From positions 186,001-250,000 of the forward strand of contig NZ_JAFNIH010000018.1 of NCBI RefSeq assembly GCF_019160155.1: DNA of 64,000 bases, given 5' to 3'. Positions 16,151 through 25,650 of this stretch are shown here, one piece after another (the first letter of the stretch is position 1; every line of letters begins with the position of its first letter). Both the position numbers and the translations under genes were made by a program. This stretch comes from Pinisolibacter aquiterrae (GTDB lineage: Bacteria > Pseudomonadota > Alphaproteobacteria > Rhizobiales > Ancalomicrobiaceae). The notes under the pieces were generated by a model, which did not search any database, was not told where the DNA came from, and saw nothing but the letters and a program-made list of their open reading frames with translations.

Positions 16151-17515
16151 TCACTTCGCTTTCAGGAACTCCGGCACCTCGAGCAGGACGAATTCGTTGT
16201 CGTCGTTGCGATCGAGCGCGCGGCCGGCGGAGAAGGGGAAGTTGTTGTCGTTGCCGACCACGATGTGGGTGGCGTCGACCACGTCGACGTTCTCGATGGT
16301 CACGAAGGGGAAGGTGAGCTTGCCGTCCCGGCCGCCCTGGCGGGCGAGCTTCTTCGGATCGGCGATGTTCATCAGATCGAGGAAACCGATCTTGCGGGCG
16401 ATGCCGTCGTCGCCGAGTTCGATCTTCCAGACGCGCTTCAGTTTGGCCGGGCTGGTGAAACAGTCGGCGGCGGGCTTGTCGGCCGGACAGGCCCGGGCGG
16501 GATCGCCCTCACCGTTGTCGCGCTCCAACACCAGGCCGGTGCGGTCGTCGATCATGTTGAAGTCGCCGATGGCGTCGCCGTTCTGGTCGAGGGCGTAGGT
16601 CCAGGACCGGCCGGTCCAGGCGCGCTTCTCGACGGAGAATTCGACGATGCGCAGCACCTCCTTGCCGTCGATCGCCTCGGGTTTGCCGTCGGTCCAGACC
16701 GGGCCCTCGAGCAGGGCGTAGAGGGTCTTGCCGTCCTTCGATTGGGCCATCCCCTCGAAGCCCTTGGAACGGGCGAGATTGTGGACGAGTTTGCCGTTCG
16801 GGGCGGAGGGGGTGGCGAGCGCCGGATTGTCGGGCGAGCGGACCGGCTTGCCGTCGAGGGTGGTGTCGAACACCTGGAGCACCTTGCCGTTCGCATCGGT
16901 CTCGATCAAGAAGGGTCCGAGTTCCTCGCCGAACCAATAGTGATCGCCGATCGGCTGGATCGACTCGATGTCGAAGTCGGCGCCGGTCAGATACCGCTCG
17001 GCGGTCGCCTCGTTCATGATCCGGAACGGCACCTTCTCGTCCGGGTCGGTCAGGAAGGTGGTCGCGAGGCGCTCGACCTTGCCGGAGGCGAAGTCGATCT
17101 TCAGGCGATGGAACATCAGCGCGGCATCGGGGGAATTGGCCTTGGAGCCGAAGCCGTTGTCGGTCAGCACCAGGAATTCGCCGTTGCCGAGGGAGCGGAT
17201 GCCGGAAAAGCCCTGCACCGATTGACCCGCGATCGGTAGAGCGTAGCCGGTGAAGCGCGGGAAGTCCTTGTGCGAGAGGCCGGTCTTGCCCTTCAGCGCG
17301 CCGATCGTGTCGACGCGGCGATTGTCGGGGCCCGTGAACTTGCCGGTGACCTTCAGATCGGCGGGCGCGTCGGCGGGCGGCATCACCGTGGCGTCGGCGG
17401 GCAGGATCGCGTGGCCGGCGAGAACCGCGGGATATTCCGGCGCGGCGGCGCGCGCCGGCATCGCGGCGGCGGCGAGAAGACATGTGAGCACGAGAGACTG
17501 TCGAAGCATCGTCAT
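16151..17515 (-). CDS. Secreted esterase-like activity of phytase family protein
   Basis: The 454-residue protein starts with a clear signal peptide (RQSLVLTCLLAAAAMPARAA, cleavage near residue 24), so it is periplasmic. The mature part is beta-rich with repeated acidic turns (FLVLTDNGFGSKANSPDAA, QPIGDHYWFGEELGPF, VEFSVEKRAWTGRSW). This matches the 'esterase-like activity of phytase' family (Pfam PF13449 from memory). Members are thought to act on phosphate or phytate esters, but biochemistry is sparse. An AGGAGGT ribosome site lies just upstream. There is no phosphate-related gene nearby to support a role. Confidence 0.85.
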   Translation of the reverse strand: MTMLRQSLVLTCLLAAAAMPARAAAPEYPAVLAGHAILPADATVMPPADAPADLKVTGKFTGPDNRRVDTIGALKGKTGLSHKDFPRFTGYALPIAGQSVQGFSGIRSLGNGEFLVLTDNGFGSKANSPDAALMFHRLKIDFASGKVERLATTFLTDPDEKVPFRIMNEATAERYLTGADFDIESIQPIGDHYWFGEELGPFLIETDANGKVLQVFDTTLDGKPVRSPDNPALATPSAPNGKLVHNLARSKGFEGMAQSKDGKTLYALLEGPVWTDGKPEAIDGKEVLRIVEFSVEKRAWTGRSWTYALDQNGDAIGDFNMIDDRTGLVLERDNGEGDPARACPADKPAADCFTSPAKLKRVWKIELGDDGIARKIGFLDLMNIADPKKLARQGGRDGKLTFPFVTIENVDVVDATHIVVGNDNNFPFSAGRALDRNDDNEFVLLEVPEFLKAK

Positions 17516-17666
17516 CGGGGACCTCCTCGGTGGGATCGCCTCCCTTGTCGAAGACCTTCATGTCGAGGACATCTCGAGATCGTAATGGTTCGGTGACGAT
17601 CGCCGGACGGCTCGACAGAACCCGCGAACGGGTGCATGACGGCGGCACGGCGGGACGAGGCGATCG

Positions 17667-18701
17667 ATGGCGGAAACGAAGGCGGCCGCGCGCGGCGCGG
17701 TGGAAGCTCTGGGCGGACTGGCGGAAACCCTGCCGGGTCTCGTCTTCGGTTATGCATTCGACGAGGAGGGGCGCGCGACGCCCCTGACGAAGGCGAACGT
17801 CGAGGCGGCGCTGATCGCTCGCGACGGCTGGGTGTGGCTGCACTTCAACCTCGCCGACGGACGCGCCCGCGACTGGATCGAGCGCAACGCGCGTCTGCCC
17901 GAGGCGGCGACCGACCATCTCCTCGAGACCGACGACCATCTGCGCCTCTCCGCCGAGGACGACGCGCTGATCGGCGTCTTCGCCGACTTCCGCCGCGAGC
18001 TCGCGCGCGGCACCCAGGACATCGCCCATCTCAAATTCGCGCTGGCCGGGCGGACGCTGGTCACCGGCCGGCGGCAGTCGCTGCAGTCGATCGAGGACGT
18101 GCGGCGGGCGCTCGGGCGCGGTGAGCACATCGAGAGCGGTGAGGCGCTGCTCGAGTGGATCTTCGACCATTTCGCCGATCAGGTGACCCTGATGAACCGC
18201 GAGTTGGCGGAACGGCTCGAAGTGATCGAGGACCGGGTGGTCGACGACACGGTCGACCCGGAGGATCTCCGCGTCGGGCCGATCCGGCGCACGGCGCTGC
18301 GGCTCAACCGTCAGGTCGGCGCGCTGCGGATCCATTTCACCGCGCTGGTCGACAATCCCGAACGCGATCTGCCCGACGACGTCTTCGCCATGACCGAGCG
18401 GGTGGCGCTTCGGCTCACCTCGATCGGCCGCGACATCGAGGCGATCCAGGAGCGGGCGCGGATCATCCAGGAAGAGGCGACCGCCAAATCGGCCGATCAC
18501 ATGAACCGACAGCTCTCGACGCTCTCGGCCCTGACCGCGCTGTTCCTGCCGGCGACGCTCGTCACCGGCCTCTTCGGCATGAACACCAAGGGATTGCCGT
18601 TCGACGCCCACGACCAGGGCTTCTGGCTCGCCGCCTTCGTGGCGCTGGCGGGCTCGGGCGCGGTCTATCTGATCCTGCGCCGGCTCGGCATCATGAAGTG
18701 A
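17667..18701 (+). CDS. zntB: ZntB/CorA-family divalent metal transporter
   Basis: The 344-residue protein has the long soluble N-terminal domain and two C-terminal membrane helices of CorA-type channels. The pore signature GMN is present in TGLFGMNTKGLPF, between LSALTALFLPATLVTGLF and the final helix. The loop after GMN (TKGLPF) and the size fit ZntB, the zinc transporter branch. The sequence before the membrane part (EVIEDRVVDDTVDP, then LRLNRQVGALRIHF) is also typical. It ends 11 bases inside the convergent small hypothetical gene. Metal specificity (Zn rather than Mg or Ni) is family inference. Confidence 0.9.
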   Translation: MAETKAAARGAVEALGGLAETLPGLVFGYAFDEEGRATPLTKANVEAALIARDGWVWLHFNLADGRARDWIERNARLPEAATDHLLETDDHLRLSAEDDALIGVFADFRRELARGTQDIAHLKFALAGRTLVTGRRQSLQSIEDVRRALGRGEHIESGEALLEWIFDHFADQVTLMNRELAERLEVIEDRVVDDTVDPEDLRVGPIRRTALRLNRQVGALRIHFTALVDNPERDLPDDVFAMTERVALRLTSIGRDIEAIQERARIIQEEATAKSADHMNRQLSTLSALTALFLPATLVTGLFGMNTKGLPFDAHDQGFWLAAFVALAGSGAVYLILRRLGIMK

Positions 18702-19116
18702 GCGCCGCCTCGAGATCGGCCTGAACGGCCGGTTCGAGGTCGATCTCGAGATCGAGCCAGACGAGACCGGGCATCGTGACCGCGACGACGTTCGCGGCGA
18801 CGATGATCTCGACCTCGAGGCCCTCGCCCGCCGCCGCCTCGATGCGGCGATCGAGCCGGTCGATGTCGGCGGGCGCGGTGACGTGGGCCGCGACCGCCTC
18901 GAAGGCAGCCCCGGGATCGGCGGCCTCGCTCTCGGAGAGCCGCCACCAGAACCAGATCCGCGACTGCGGACCGAGCTTCGAGTAACGCGACCAGCCCGAG
19001 CGGACGATCTCCAACCGGAAGCGCTCGACGAGCGGCGCCAGCAGAGCGCGGGCGCCGGCCTCGTCGGGCGCGTCGAGGATCGCCGCGCAGGGCGCGATGG
19101 GGCGCGCGGCGGGCAT
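18691..19116 (-). CDS. Hypothetical protein downstream of M20 peptidase gene
   Basis: This 141-residue soluble protein is of unknown family. It is mixed alpha/beta: an N-terminal helix (DEAGARALLAPLVERFRLEI), an aromatic strand region (QSRIWFWWRLSESEA), and a hydrophobic C-terminal strand (EVEIIVAANVVAVTMPGLVW). The start at 19114-19116 gives a coherent protein and lies 11 bp after the peptidase stop, so it is probably the last gene of the HerA-peptidase-hypothetical operon. Its last 11 bases overlap the convergent zntB end. No function can be given. Confidence 0.65.
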   Translation of the reverse strand: MPAARPIAPCAAILDAPDEAGARALLAPLVERFRLEIVRSGWSRYSKLGPQSRIWFWWRLSESEAADPGAAFEAVAAHVTAPADIDRLDRRIEAAAGEGLEVEIIVAANVVAVTMPGLVWLDLEIDLEPAVQADLEAALTS

Positions 19117-19127
19117 GGCCCCTCCCC

Positions 19128-20513
19128 TCACGCCAGCTTCTTCAGGATCCGCGCCCAGGAGCGCAGGCCCTTGTGGAAGCTCTCGAGGTCGTATTTCTCG
19201 TTGGGCGAGTGGATGCGGTCGTCGTCGAGGCCGAAGCCGACGAAGAGCGTCGGCATGCCGAGAATGCGGGCGAAGGCGTTGCCGACCGGGATCGAGCCGC
19301 CCGAGCCGATCAGGAGCGCCGGGATGCCCCATTCCTCGGCCAGCGCCTCGCGCGCGCCGGTCAGCCACGGGCTGTCGAAGGGCATCGAGAAGCCGGGCGA
19401 GCCGCCGTGCGGGTGGAACGAGACCTCGGCGTCGGGCGGCAGCATCTCGGCGACACGGGCGCGGAAGGCGGCGCGGATCGCATCCGGGTCCTGCGCCCCG
19501 ACCAGACGGAACGAGACCTTGGCGGAGGCCTTCGCCGGCAGCACGGTCTTGAAGCCGTCGCCGGTGTAGCCGCCGGTGATGCCGTTGAATTCGCAGGTCG
19601 GACGGGCCCAGACCTGTTCGAGGATCGAGCGGCCCGCCTCGCCGGCGGCGGTCTTCAGCCCGACCGGGCGCAAGAAGGTCTCCGCCGTGGTGCCGAGCGC
19701 ATCCCAGGAGGCGCGCACCTCCTCGGGAAGATCGGCGACGCCGTCGTAGAAGCCCGGCAGGGTGACGCGGCCGGCGTCGTCGTGGAGCGAGGCGAGGATC
19801 TTCGTCAGCACCCGAATCGGGTTCCAGGCGGCGCCGCCGAAGATGCCGGAATGGAGATCGCGGTTCGAACAGGCGACCCTCACCTCCTCGCCGACGAGGC
19901 CGCGCAGCGAGGTGGTGATGGCCGGACGGCCGCGCGCCCACATGTTGGTGTCGCAGACGAGCGCCACGTCGTGGGAGAGTTCGGCGGCGTTGGCGGCGAG
20001 GAAGGGCTCGAGCGAGGGCGATCCACTCTCCTCCTCGCCCTCGAGCAGCACCGTGACCTTCACCGGCAGGCGCCCGTCCTCGGCGAGGAGCGCGCGCAGG
20101 GCCTCGAGGAAGATCACCACCTGGCCCTTGTCGTCGGCCGAGCCGCGGCCGGTGATCACCTTCACCCCGTCCTCGATCGTCTCGATCTTCGGATCGAAGG
20201 GATCGGCGCGCCAGAGGTTCAGCGGATCGACCGGCTGGACGTCGTAATGGCCGTAGAAGAGGACGTGCTTGTCGGCGTTCTCGACCGGGCCGGTCCAATG
20301 GGCGACGACGATCGGGTGGAGCGGCGTCTCGCGCAGGGAGGCCTCGAACCCCATCTCGGCGAGGAGCGCGACGCAGTGCTCGCCGGCGGCCCGCACCTCC
20401 TTCGCGAAGGCGGGGTCGGCGGAGATCGACTTCAGACGGAGGAGATCGAACAGGCGATCGAGGCTCTTCGGCAAATCGGCATCGATGCGGTCGAGGACGC
20501 GCGCGAGGGTCAT
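19128..20513 (-). CDS. M20 family metallopeptidase (dipeptidase)
   Basis: The 461-residue protein belongs to the M20/M28 zinc peptidases. The first metal ligand is in HVLFYGHYDVQPV. The bridging Asp is in GRGSADDKGQVVIFL and the catalytic Glu pair in VTVLLEGEEESGSPSL. Later ligands lie in ALVCDTNMW and near IHSPNEKYDLESF. The closest well-known relatives are carnosinase/CNDP-like dipeptidases. The start follows GGAAG. It lies 14 bp after the HerA-like gene on the same strand. The substrate is unknown; a cytosolic di- or tripeptidase role is likely since no signal peptide is present. Confidence 0.9.
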   Translation of the reverse strand: MTLARVLDRIDADLPKSLDRLFDLLRLKSISADPAFAKEVRAAGEHCVALLAEMGFEASLRETPLHPIVVAHWTGPVENADKHVLFYGHYDVQPVDPLNLWRADPFDPKIETIEDGVKVITGRGSADDKGQVVIFLEALRALLAEDGRLPVKVTVLLEGEEESGSPSLEPFLAANAAELSHDVALVCDTNMWARGRPAITTSLRGLVGEEVRVACSNRDLHSGIFGGAAWNPIRVLTKILASLHDDAGRVTLPGFYDGVADLPEEVRASWDALGTTAETFLRPVGLKTAAGEAGRSILEQVWARPTCEFNGITGGYTGDGFKTVLPAKASAKVSFRLVGAQDPDAIRAAFRARVAEMLPPDAEVSFHPHGGSPGFSMPFDSPWLTGAREALAEEWGIPALLIGSGGSIPVGNAFARILGMPTLFVGFGLDDDRIHSPNEKYDLESFHKGLRSWARILKKLA

Positions 20514-20527
20514 GGGAGGACTTCCGA

Positions 20528-22054
20528 TCAACGTTTCAGGAGCGAGCCGAGGACGCCGCGCACCAGGGCATTGGTGATCTGGCGGCCGGCGGTGGAGGCG
20601 GCGGAGCGAGCGGCGGATTTGACGATCGCCTCGCCGAGGGTCTGGGAGCGCGGACCGCCCGTCTTCATCGAGGCGACGCCGCCGACGCTCGACAGGATGC
20701 CGCCGAGAATGCCGTCGAAGAAGCCGCCGCCGGAGGGCGCCGGGCCGGCGCTGCCCGGCTGGGCGGGATTGGCCTCGACCTTGCCGCGCAGCTTCTCGAA
20801 GGCGGAGGCGCGATCGGCCACCTCGTCGTATTTGCCGGCGAGGGGCGAGGTGTTGACGAGGGTGGCGCGCTCGGTCGGGGTGAGCGGGCCGACGCGGGCC
20901 TCGGGCGGACGCACGAAGGTGCGCTGGACGACGCTCGGCACGCCCTTGCCGTGGAGCATGGAGACCAGCGCCTCGCCGACGGCGAGCTGGGTGATCGCCT
21001 CCTCGGTGGAAAACTTCGGGTTCTGGCGGAAGGTCTGGGCGGCGGCGCGCACCGCCTTCTGCTCGCGCGGCGTGAAGGCGCGGAGCGCATGCTGGACGCG
21101 GTTGCCGAGCTGGGCGGAGACGGTGTCGGGCACGTCGAGCGGGTTCTGGGTGACGAAATAGACGCCGACGCCCTTGGAGCGAATCAGCCGGACCACCTGC
21201 TCGACCTTCTGGATCAGCGCCGGCGGCGCCTCGTCGAAGAGGAGGTGGGCCTCGTCGAAGAAGAACACCAGTTTCGGCTTGTCCGTGTCGCCGACCTCGG
21301 GCAGTTCCTCGAACAGCTCCGACATCAGCCACAAGAGGAAGGTCGCGTAGAGGCGCGGGTTCGACATCAGGTCGTCGGCGGCGAGGATGTTGATCCGGCC
21401 GCGGCCCTGCGCGTCGGTCGCCATGAGGTCGGCGAGTTCGAGGGCGGGTTCGCCGAAGAAGGCGTCGCCGCCCTGCTGCTCGAGAACCAGCAACTGGCGC
21501 TGGATCGCGCCGACCGAGGCCTTGGAGACGTTGCCGTAATCGACGGTCAGTTCGTCGGCGCGCTCGGCGACATGGCCGAGCACGGCGCGCAGATCCTTCA
21601 GGTCGAGGAGGAGGAGGCCCTCGTCGTCGGCGAGCTTGAAGACGATGTTGAGGACGCCCTCCTGAACCTCGTTGAGGCTCATCAGGCGGGCGAGGAGGAG
21701 CGGCCCCATCTCCGAGACGGTGGCGCGGATCGGGTGGCCCTGCCTGCCGAAGAGATCCCAGTAGATGGTGCCGAACTTCTTCGGCTCCCAGTCGTCGAAG
21801 CCGATCTCGTGGGCGCGCTTGGCGATCCAGTCCTTCTCGGTGCCCATGGCGCCGACGCCGGAGAGATCGCCCTTGACGTCGGCGGCGAAGACCGAGACTC
21901 CGGCCTCCGCGAGACCCTCGGCGAGAACCTGGAGCGACACGGTCTTGCCGGTGCCGGTGGCGCCGGTGATGAGACCATGGCGGTTGGCGAGCTTCAACTC
22001 GAGGAATTCGTCCTCGATGCTCTTCCCCAGATAGACGCCGCCTTCGATCCGCAT
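20528..22054 (-). CDS. HerA-like ATPase (DUF853 family)
   Basis: The 508-residue P-loop ATPase has a Walker A in ITGATGTGKTVSLQVLAEG, a long helical middle, and a Walker B in LVFFFDEAHLLFDEAPPA. A Gly/Pro-rich linker and a C-terminal helix (RSAASTAGRQITNALVRGVL) follow. It matches DUF853/HerA-like helicases, widely distributed proteins related to the FtsK/HerA class but without a NurA nuclease partner here. The DNA-related role is a family guess. It is the first gene of an apparent three-gene operon with the M20 peptidase and the hypothetical protein. A GGGGGAACG ribosome site is visible. Confidence 0.88.
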   Translation of the reverse strand: MRIEGGVYLGKSIEDEFLELKLANRHGLITGATGTGKTVSLQVLAEGLAEAGVSVFAADVKGDLSGVGAMGTEKDWIAKRAHEIGFDDWEPKKFGTIYWDLFGRQGHPIRATVSEMGPLLLARLMSLNEVQEGVLNIVFKLADDEGLLLLDLKDLRAVLGHVAERADELTVDYGNVSKASVGAIQRQLLVLEQQGGDAFFGEPALELADLMATDAQGRGRINILAADDLMSNPRLYATFLLWLMSELFEELPEVGDTDKPKLVFFFDEAHLLFDEAPPALIQKVEQVVRLIRSKGVGVYFVTQNPLDVPDTVSAQLGNRVQHALRAFTPREQKAVRAAAQTFRQNPKFSTEEAITQLAVGEALVSMLHGKGVPSVVQRTFVRPPEARVGPLTPTERATLVNTSPLAGKYDEVADRASAFEKLRGKVEANPAQPGSAGPAPSGGGFFDGILGGILSSVGGVASMKTGGPRSQTLGEAIVKSAARSAASTAGRQITNALVRGVLGSLLKR

Positions 22055-22173
22055 CGTATCGTTCCCCCGTCGCTGCCGTAGCCGTTTCTATAGGCCGCGA
22101 GCGCGAGGATGGAAACCGAGACGGTCCGATCCCTCGTCGCGAGGGATCGACCGCCGTCGCTCGTCTCCGGCGA

Positions 22174-23184
22174 TCACGGCGCCGGCAGGGGCGGCACACC
22201 GTTTTCCCATTCGGTCCAATGAGAGACGATGTGATCGGTCAGGCGCGACCCCACCCGTTCGACGTTCTCCACCGTCTCGGCGAAACCTCCGGCGGTCTCG
22301 CCGGGCTTGGGATCGAGATGCTGGAGCGTGGTCTCGCCGGGATTGCCCTGGTCGAAGTTGACGGCGCCGCGCAACGACAGGAACCGATCGATGCCGAGGG
22401 TCCGTTTGACCACCAGGGCGACCGCCGCCGCCTCCATTTCGGTGATCACGTAATCGTCGGCCCCATAGAGCTTGGCGATGTACTGGGCCTGGGCCGACAT
22501 GCCGGGACCGTGGAAGAAGGTATCGCCGGTCATGTGGGTGCCGGTGCCGACGAAGGGCGCTCTGTTGGCGGCCGCGTCGGGATAGCGCTTGCGGTACGTG
22601 CGAGCGGCGTCGGAATCCTTCAGCGGCGTATCCGCCGTCAGACGCATCGCCCAGCCGACGAGCGTCGGATCGATCCGAAAGAGGCGATAGGTCTCGTAGC
22701 CCTTGCGCGGCATGAAGGTCGGCGCCCCGGGGGTGTTCTCCTCCGGCGCCCAGCGATGGCCGAGATCGTAGTCGACGAGCCACGTCGCCCAGTTCACTTC
22801 GCCGATGGTGCCACGCGAGGGCGGCGTCCCGGCGACGCCGGAGACGATGAAATAGGCCCGGGACAGATCGAAGGCCGGGTCGAGCAGGATCGCCTGCATC
22901 GAGGCGGAGGAATTGACCTTGCCCATGCCGAGCACCGAGCCGCAGACCCCGTCGGCATTGCAATAGACGGGGTTCATCGCCCCTTTGACCACGACCGGCG
23001 TGGCGTTCGACCAATAGCGTTCGTACCAGTGCTGAAATTCACCGGCGCGATCGCCCGTGTTCTTGCCGATCTCGAACATCGCGGCGACGAACACCTTCAC
23101 CTTGATCGGCTCCGCCGCGGACGCGGCCGCCGCCGACGCCCACATCAGCGCCGCCAAGAGACCCGTTGCAAAGCGCCTCGACAT
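22174..23184 (-). CDS. Purine nucleoside permease family protein
   Basis: The 336-residue protein has a signal peptide (RRFATGLLAALMWASAAAAS, cleavage near residue 23), so it is exported. The mature part matches the purine nucleoside permease (NUP) family: KVFVAAMFEIGKNTGDRAGE, YFIVSGVAGTPPSRGTIGE, the nucleoside-phosphorylase-like segment FVGTGTHMTGDTFFHGPG, and ITEMEAAAVALV. The fold is that of purine nucleoside phosphorylase, so the bacterial protein may act in the periplasm on nucleosides rather than as a true permease. A GAGAGGAG ribosome site lies about 7 bases upstream. Apparently monocistronic. Confidence 0.88.
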   Translation of the reverse strand: MSRRFATGLLAALMWASAAAASAAEPIKVKVFVAAMFEIGKNTGDRAGEFQHWYERYWSNATPVVVKGAMNPVYCNADGVCGSVLGMGKVNSSASMQAILLDPAFDLSRAYFIVSGVAGTPPSRGTIGEVNWATWLVDYDLGHRWAPEENTPGAPTFMPRKGYETYRLFRIDPTLVGWAMRLTADTPLKDSDAARTYRKRYPDAAANRAPFVGTGTHMTGDTFFHGPGMSAQAQYIAKLYGADDYVITEMEAAAVALVVKRTLGIDRFLSLRGAVNFDQGNPGETTLQHLDPKPGETAGGFAETVENVERVGSRLTDHIVSHWTEWENGVPPLPAP

Positions 23185-23647
23185 GTCTTCACTCCTCTCA
23201 CGACGCCGGGGTCATGGATCATCACGGTATGGTGGCGATCGACTTTTCCGACCCGACTCTCGAATTTCACGGTAGGGGGAGCGAGGGGGGGTCCGAAGCG
23301 CAAATGCGGGGCACGGCGGCTCAGAAGGAGAGCACGAGGAGGAGGGATCACCTCTTTCGAGCGAAGGGGCGCCACGATTCGAACGATGGGCGGTCTCGCA
23401 ATCCATGCCGCGCGGTGACACGCCTTGTCCGGGGCCCCTCTCGTGTGGCAGGGTCGCGGCGTCGGATCCTCGGGTGGCGTGCGGCGGGCGAGGACGACTC
23501 GCCGGCTGCGACGAGGGCCCCGACCCGTTCCCGCCCGCGGACGGGTCCCCGCAGAGAGGTCGTTCGAGACCCCCGGGAGACCCGGTCCGTCCTTCCCCCA
23601 AGCGGCCCGCGCCGATCGAGTTGCCGGCCGTTCTCCAGGATCGCCCC
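23185..23647. other. Non-coding region upstream of the Gly/Met-rich protein gene
   Basis: These 463 bases lie between divergent genes. Open frames here are Arg/Pro/Ser-rich, lack ribosome sites and read as chance frames. No repeat, RNA gene or operator was recognised. Confidence 0.4.
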
Positions 23648-24115
23648 ATGCAGGACATCATCGACACGATCGCCGCCCAGGTCGGCATCGATCCGGCGCT
23701 CGCCCAGAAGGCGACCTCCATGATCGTCAATTTCATCGCGACCCAGGCTCCGGCCGAATATGTCGACATGATCAAGCCCTACGTCCCGGGCTTCGACGAG
23801 GTCGCCGCCGCCGGCGCCGCCCATGCGGAGGCTGCCGAGGCGGGCTCGGGCGGCGGCCTGATGGGCGCGCTCGGCGGGCTGATGGGCGGTGGCGGCATCG
23901 CCGGCGCGCTCGGCAGCCTGATGGGCGGCTCGCAGGGCAACCCGATGGCGGCGGCCATGGCCATGCTGGGCGACCTCCAGAAGGACGGGCTCGACATGAG
24001 CCAGGTCAAGGATGTCGCCGGCAGCCTGATCGGCCAGCTGCGCAGCGTCGCCGGCGACGAGAAGGTCGACGAACTGCTCGCTCACGTACCCGGCGCGAGC
24101 CATCTCCTCGGGTGA
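23648..24115 (+). CDS. DUF2780/DUF2267-like Gly/Met-rich protein
   Basis: This 155-residue protein has two helical ends, DIIDTIAAQVGIDPALAQKA and DMSQVKDVAGSLIGQLRSVA. They are separated by a Gly/Met-rich stretch (LMGALGGLMGGGG and similar repeats, about residues 75-100). The ends resemble DUF2780/VcgC and DUF2267 proteins, uncharacterised small soluble proteins found in many proteobacteria. The ATG at 23648 was chosen because the frame upstream is Pro/Arg-rich and unlike the family. It is followed 167 bp later by the DUF4332 gene. Function is unknown. Confidence 0.65.
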   Translation: MQDIIDTIAAQVGIDPALAQKATSMIVNFIATQAPAEYVDMIKPYVPGFDEVAAAGAAHAEAAEAGSGGGLMGALGGLMGGGGIAGALGSLMGGSQGNPMAAAMAMLGDLQKDGLDMSQVKDVAGSLIGQLRSVAGDEKVDELLAHVPGASHLLG

Positions 24116-24282
24116 TCGACGACACCCCCGCCCGGTCCGGGCCGGCGCCTCGACCTCCCCTTGCGTGATCTCGGCGGGGGGATTGAAGAATCGGGGATTT
24201 CGCGCTCAACTCGCGCGCGTCATACGACGCCGCGAGGCCGCGAAGAAGACGAACGGGCCGGGCGCAACCGGAGGACGGACAC

Positions 24283-24687
24283 ATGGCCAACATCGCCACC
24301 ATCGAAGGAATCGGGCCGGTCTACGCCGAGAAGCTGACCGCTGCGGGCGTCAAGACGGTCGAGGCCCTGCTCGAGGCCGCCAAGGACCCGAAGGGCCGCA
24401 AGACCCTCGCCGAGGCCACCGGCATCGACGACAGCCGCATTCTGAAGTGGGCCAACATGGCCGATCTGATGCGGATCAAGGGTGTCGGCGAGGAATATTC
24501 CGAGCTGCTCGAGGCCGCCGGCGTCGACACCGTCAAGGAACTCAAGCACCGCAAGCCCGAGAACCTCCATGCAAAGATGGAGGAGATCAACGAGGCGAAG
24601 AAGCTGGTGCGCCAGACCCCGAGCCTGAAGTCGGTCACCGACTGGGTCGAGCAGGCCAAGGAACTGCCGGCGGTGCTCACCTACTGA
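24283..24687 (+). CDS. DUF4332 helix-hairpin-helix protein
   Basis: The 134-residue protein contains two helix-hairpin-helix units: IEGIGPVYAEKLTAAGVKTV near the start and LMRIKGVGEEYSELLEAAGV at about residues 62-85. This is the DUF4332 arrangement, which resembles RadA/RecJ-type DNA-binding hairpins and is thought to bind DNA without sequence specificity. A GGAGG ribosome site is located about 12 bases upstream, and a hairpin follows the stop. It is a compact, highly charged protein with no signal peptide. The precise role is unknown. Confidence 0.85.
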   Translation: MANIATIEGIGPVYAEKLTAAGVKTVEALLEAAKDPKGRKTLAEATGIDDSRILKWANMADLMRIKGVGEEYSELLEAAGVDTVKELKHRKPENLHAKMEEINEAKKLVRQTPSLKSVTDWVEQAKELPAVLTY

Positions 24688-24713
24688 GGGCACGTCGCAT
24701 CGCGATCGAACTT

Positions 24714-24748
24714 CGACGACCGGATCGGCCCCACCGCTCCGGTCGTCG
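24714..24748 (+). terminator. Hairpin after DUF4332 gene
   Basis: The arms CGACGACCGGA (24714-24724) and TCCGGTCGTCG (24738-24748) are perfectly complementary with a 13-base loop, followed by TCGTTTC. It lies 27 bp beyond the DUF4332 stop. Confidence 0.6.
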
Positions 24749-24839
24749 TCGTTTCGGGCGCGACGACCGTCGCGCCGGCGCGCGCTCCCGGAGTCGAGGG
24801 TGCGAAAAAAGCGGCCGTCTTCGACCAAAGAAGGAGAAA

Positions 24840-25592
24840 TCAGAGCCGGATCTGGCCGTAGCGCAGCGCCTCGACGACGGTGTGCGTCTTGTTGGAGGCG
24901 TTCATCTTCTCGCCGGCGTTCTGCAGGTGCGCGTGGACGGTGCGCTGGGAAATGGCGAGGAGATCGGCGATCTCGGCGGCGGTCTTGCCGATCGCCGTCA
25001 GTTGCAGGACGTGCCGCTCGCGCTCCGACAGATCGCCGGGGCGGGCGACGTCGACCCGGCCGAAGGCCATCAGGGAGCGGATCGCGCCTATGCAATAGAA
25101 GAGGATCTCGTCGAGCAGCGCCGGCCCGGTGGCGAGATCGGGTCCCGCCATCAGCACGCAGCCCTGCCAGGGGGCGAGATCATGGATCGGGATCGCCACC
25201 ACCACCGCCTTGCGGCCGCCGGCGGCGGCGACCAGTTCAGAACCGACCGGCTGCGGCAGGTCCCGCTCCGAGGTGATCACCGTGCCGCAACGCGCCATCG
25301 AACGGCCGTCGTGGACGACGAAGGGGCGATGCTCGGCGAGGCAACAGGCGAGCAGAGGATCGAACGGCGACACGTCGAGGAGATGCCCGCCCGACCGCAG
25401 ATCCGGCCAATCGATCCGAACCACCAGCTTGGCCATCGAGCGGCGCGGCAGCGGCAGACCGGAGACGAACAGATGGGTCGCGCCGCAGCGTTTGAGCTGC
25501 GCCTCGAATCGGTCGAGGACACGGTCGGCCTCACCGTCCACGGAAAAGCGCATTGCTTCTCCGTAGAGCCCTGCATTCACTCCCCGATCCAT
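24840..25592 (-). CDS. LuxR family transcriptional regulator (autoinducer-binding type)
   Basis: The 250-residue protein ends in a LuxR/GerE helix-turn-helix (LSERERHVLQLTAIGKTAAE, then SQRTVHAHLQNAGEKMNASN). Its N-terminal 170 residues look like an autoinducer-binding domain (GATHLFVSGLPLPRRSM), but the usual Trp/Tyr ligand pocket pattern is not obvious. No luxI gene is nearby, so it may be a solo regulator. The ATG at 25590-25592 was preferred over an upstream in-frame TTG because GGAGAAG lies just before it. It is divergent from mutA, with an unusual inverted-repeat region between them. Confidence 0.85.
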   Translation of the reverse strand: MDRGVNAGLYGEAMRFSVDGEADRVLDRFEAQLKRCGATHLFVSGLPLPRRSMAKLVVRIDWPDLRSGGHLLDVSPFDPLLACCLAEHRPFVVHDGRSMARCGTVITSERDLPQPVGSELVAAAGGRKAVVVAIPIHDLAPWQGCVLMAGPDLATGPALLDEILFYCIGAIRSLMAFGRVDVARPGDLSERERHVLQLTAIGKTAAEIADLLAISQRTVHAHLQNAGEKMNASNKTHTVVEALRYGQIRL

Positions 25593-25650
25593 CTCGTTCT
25601 TCTCCGGCTCTGCGGACAATGTGGACCGTTCACTAAATCGATCAATTGTC

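Noticed and set aside
19128-22199. One 1023-codon frame joining the M20 peptidase with DNA opposite or out of frame to the HerA-like gene
   Set aside because: Only the part from 20513 downward resembles the M20 family; the rest is a shifted frame of the HerA-like gene.
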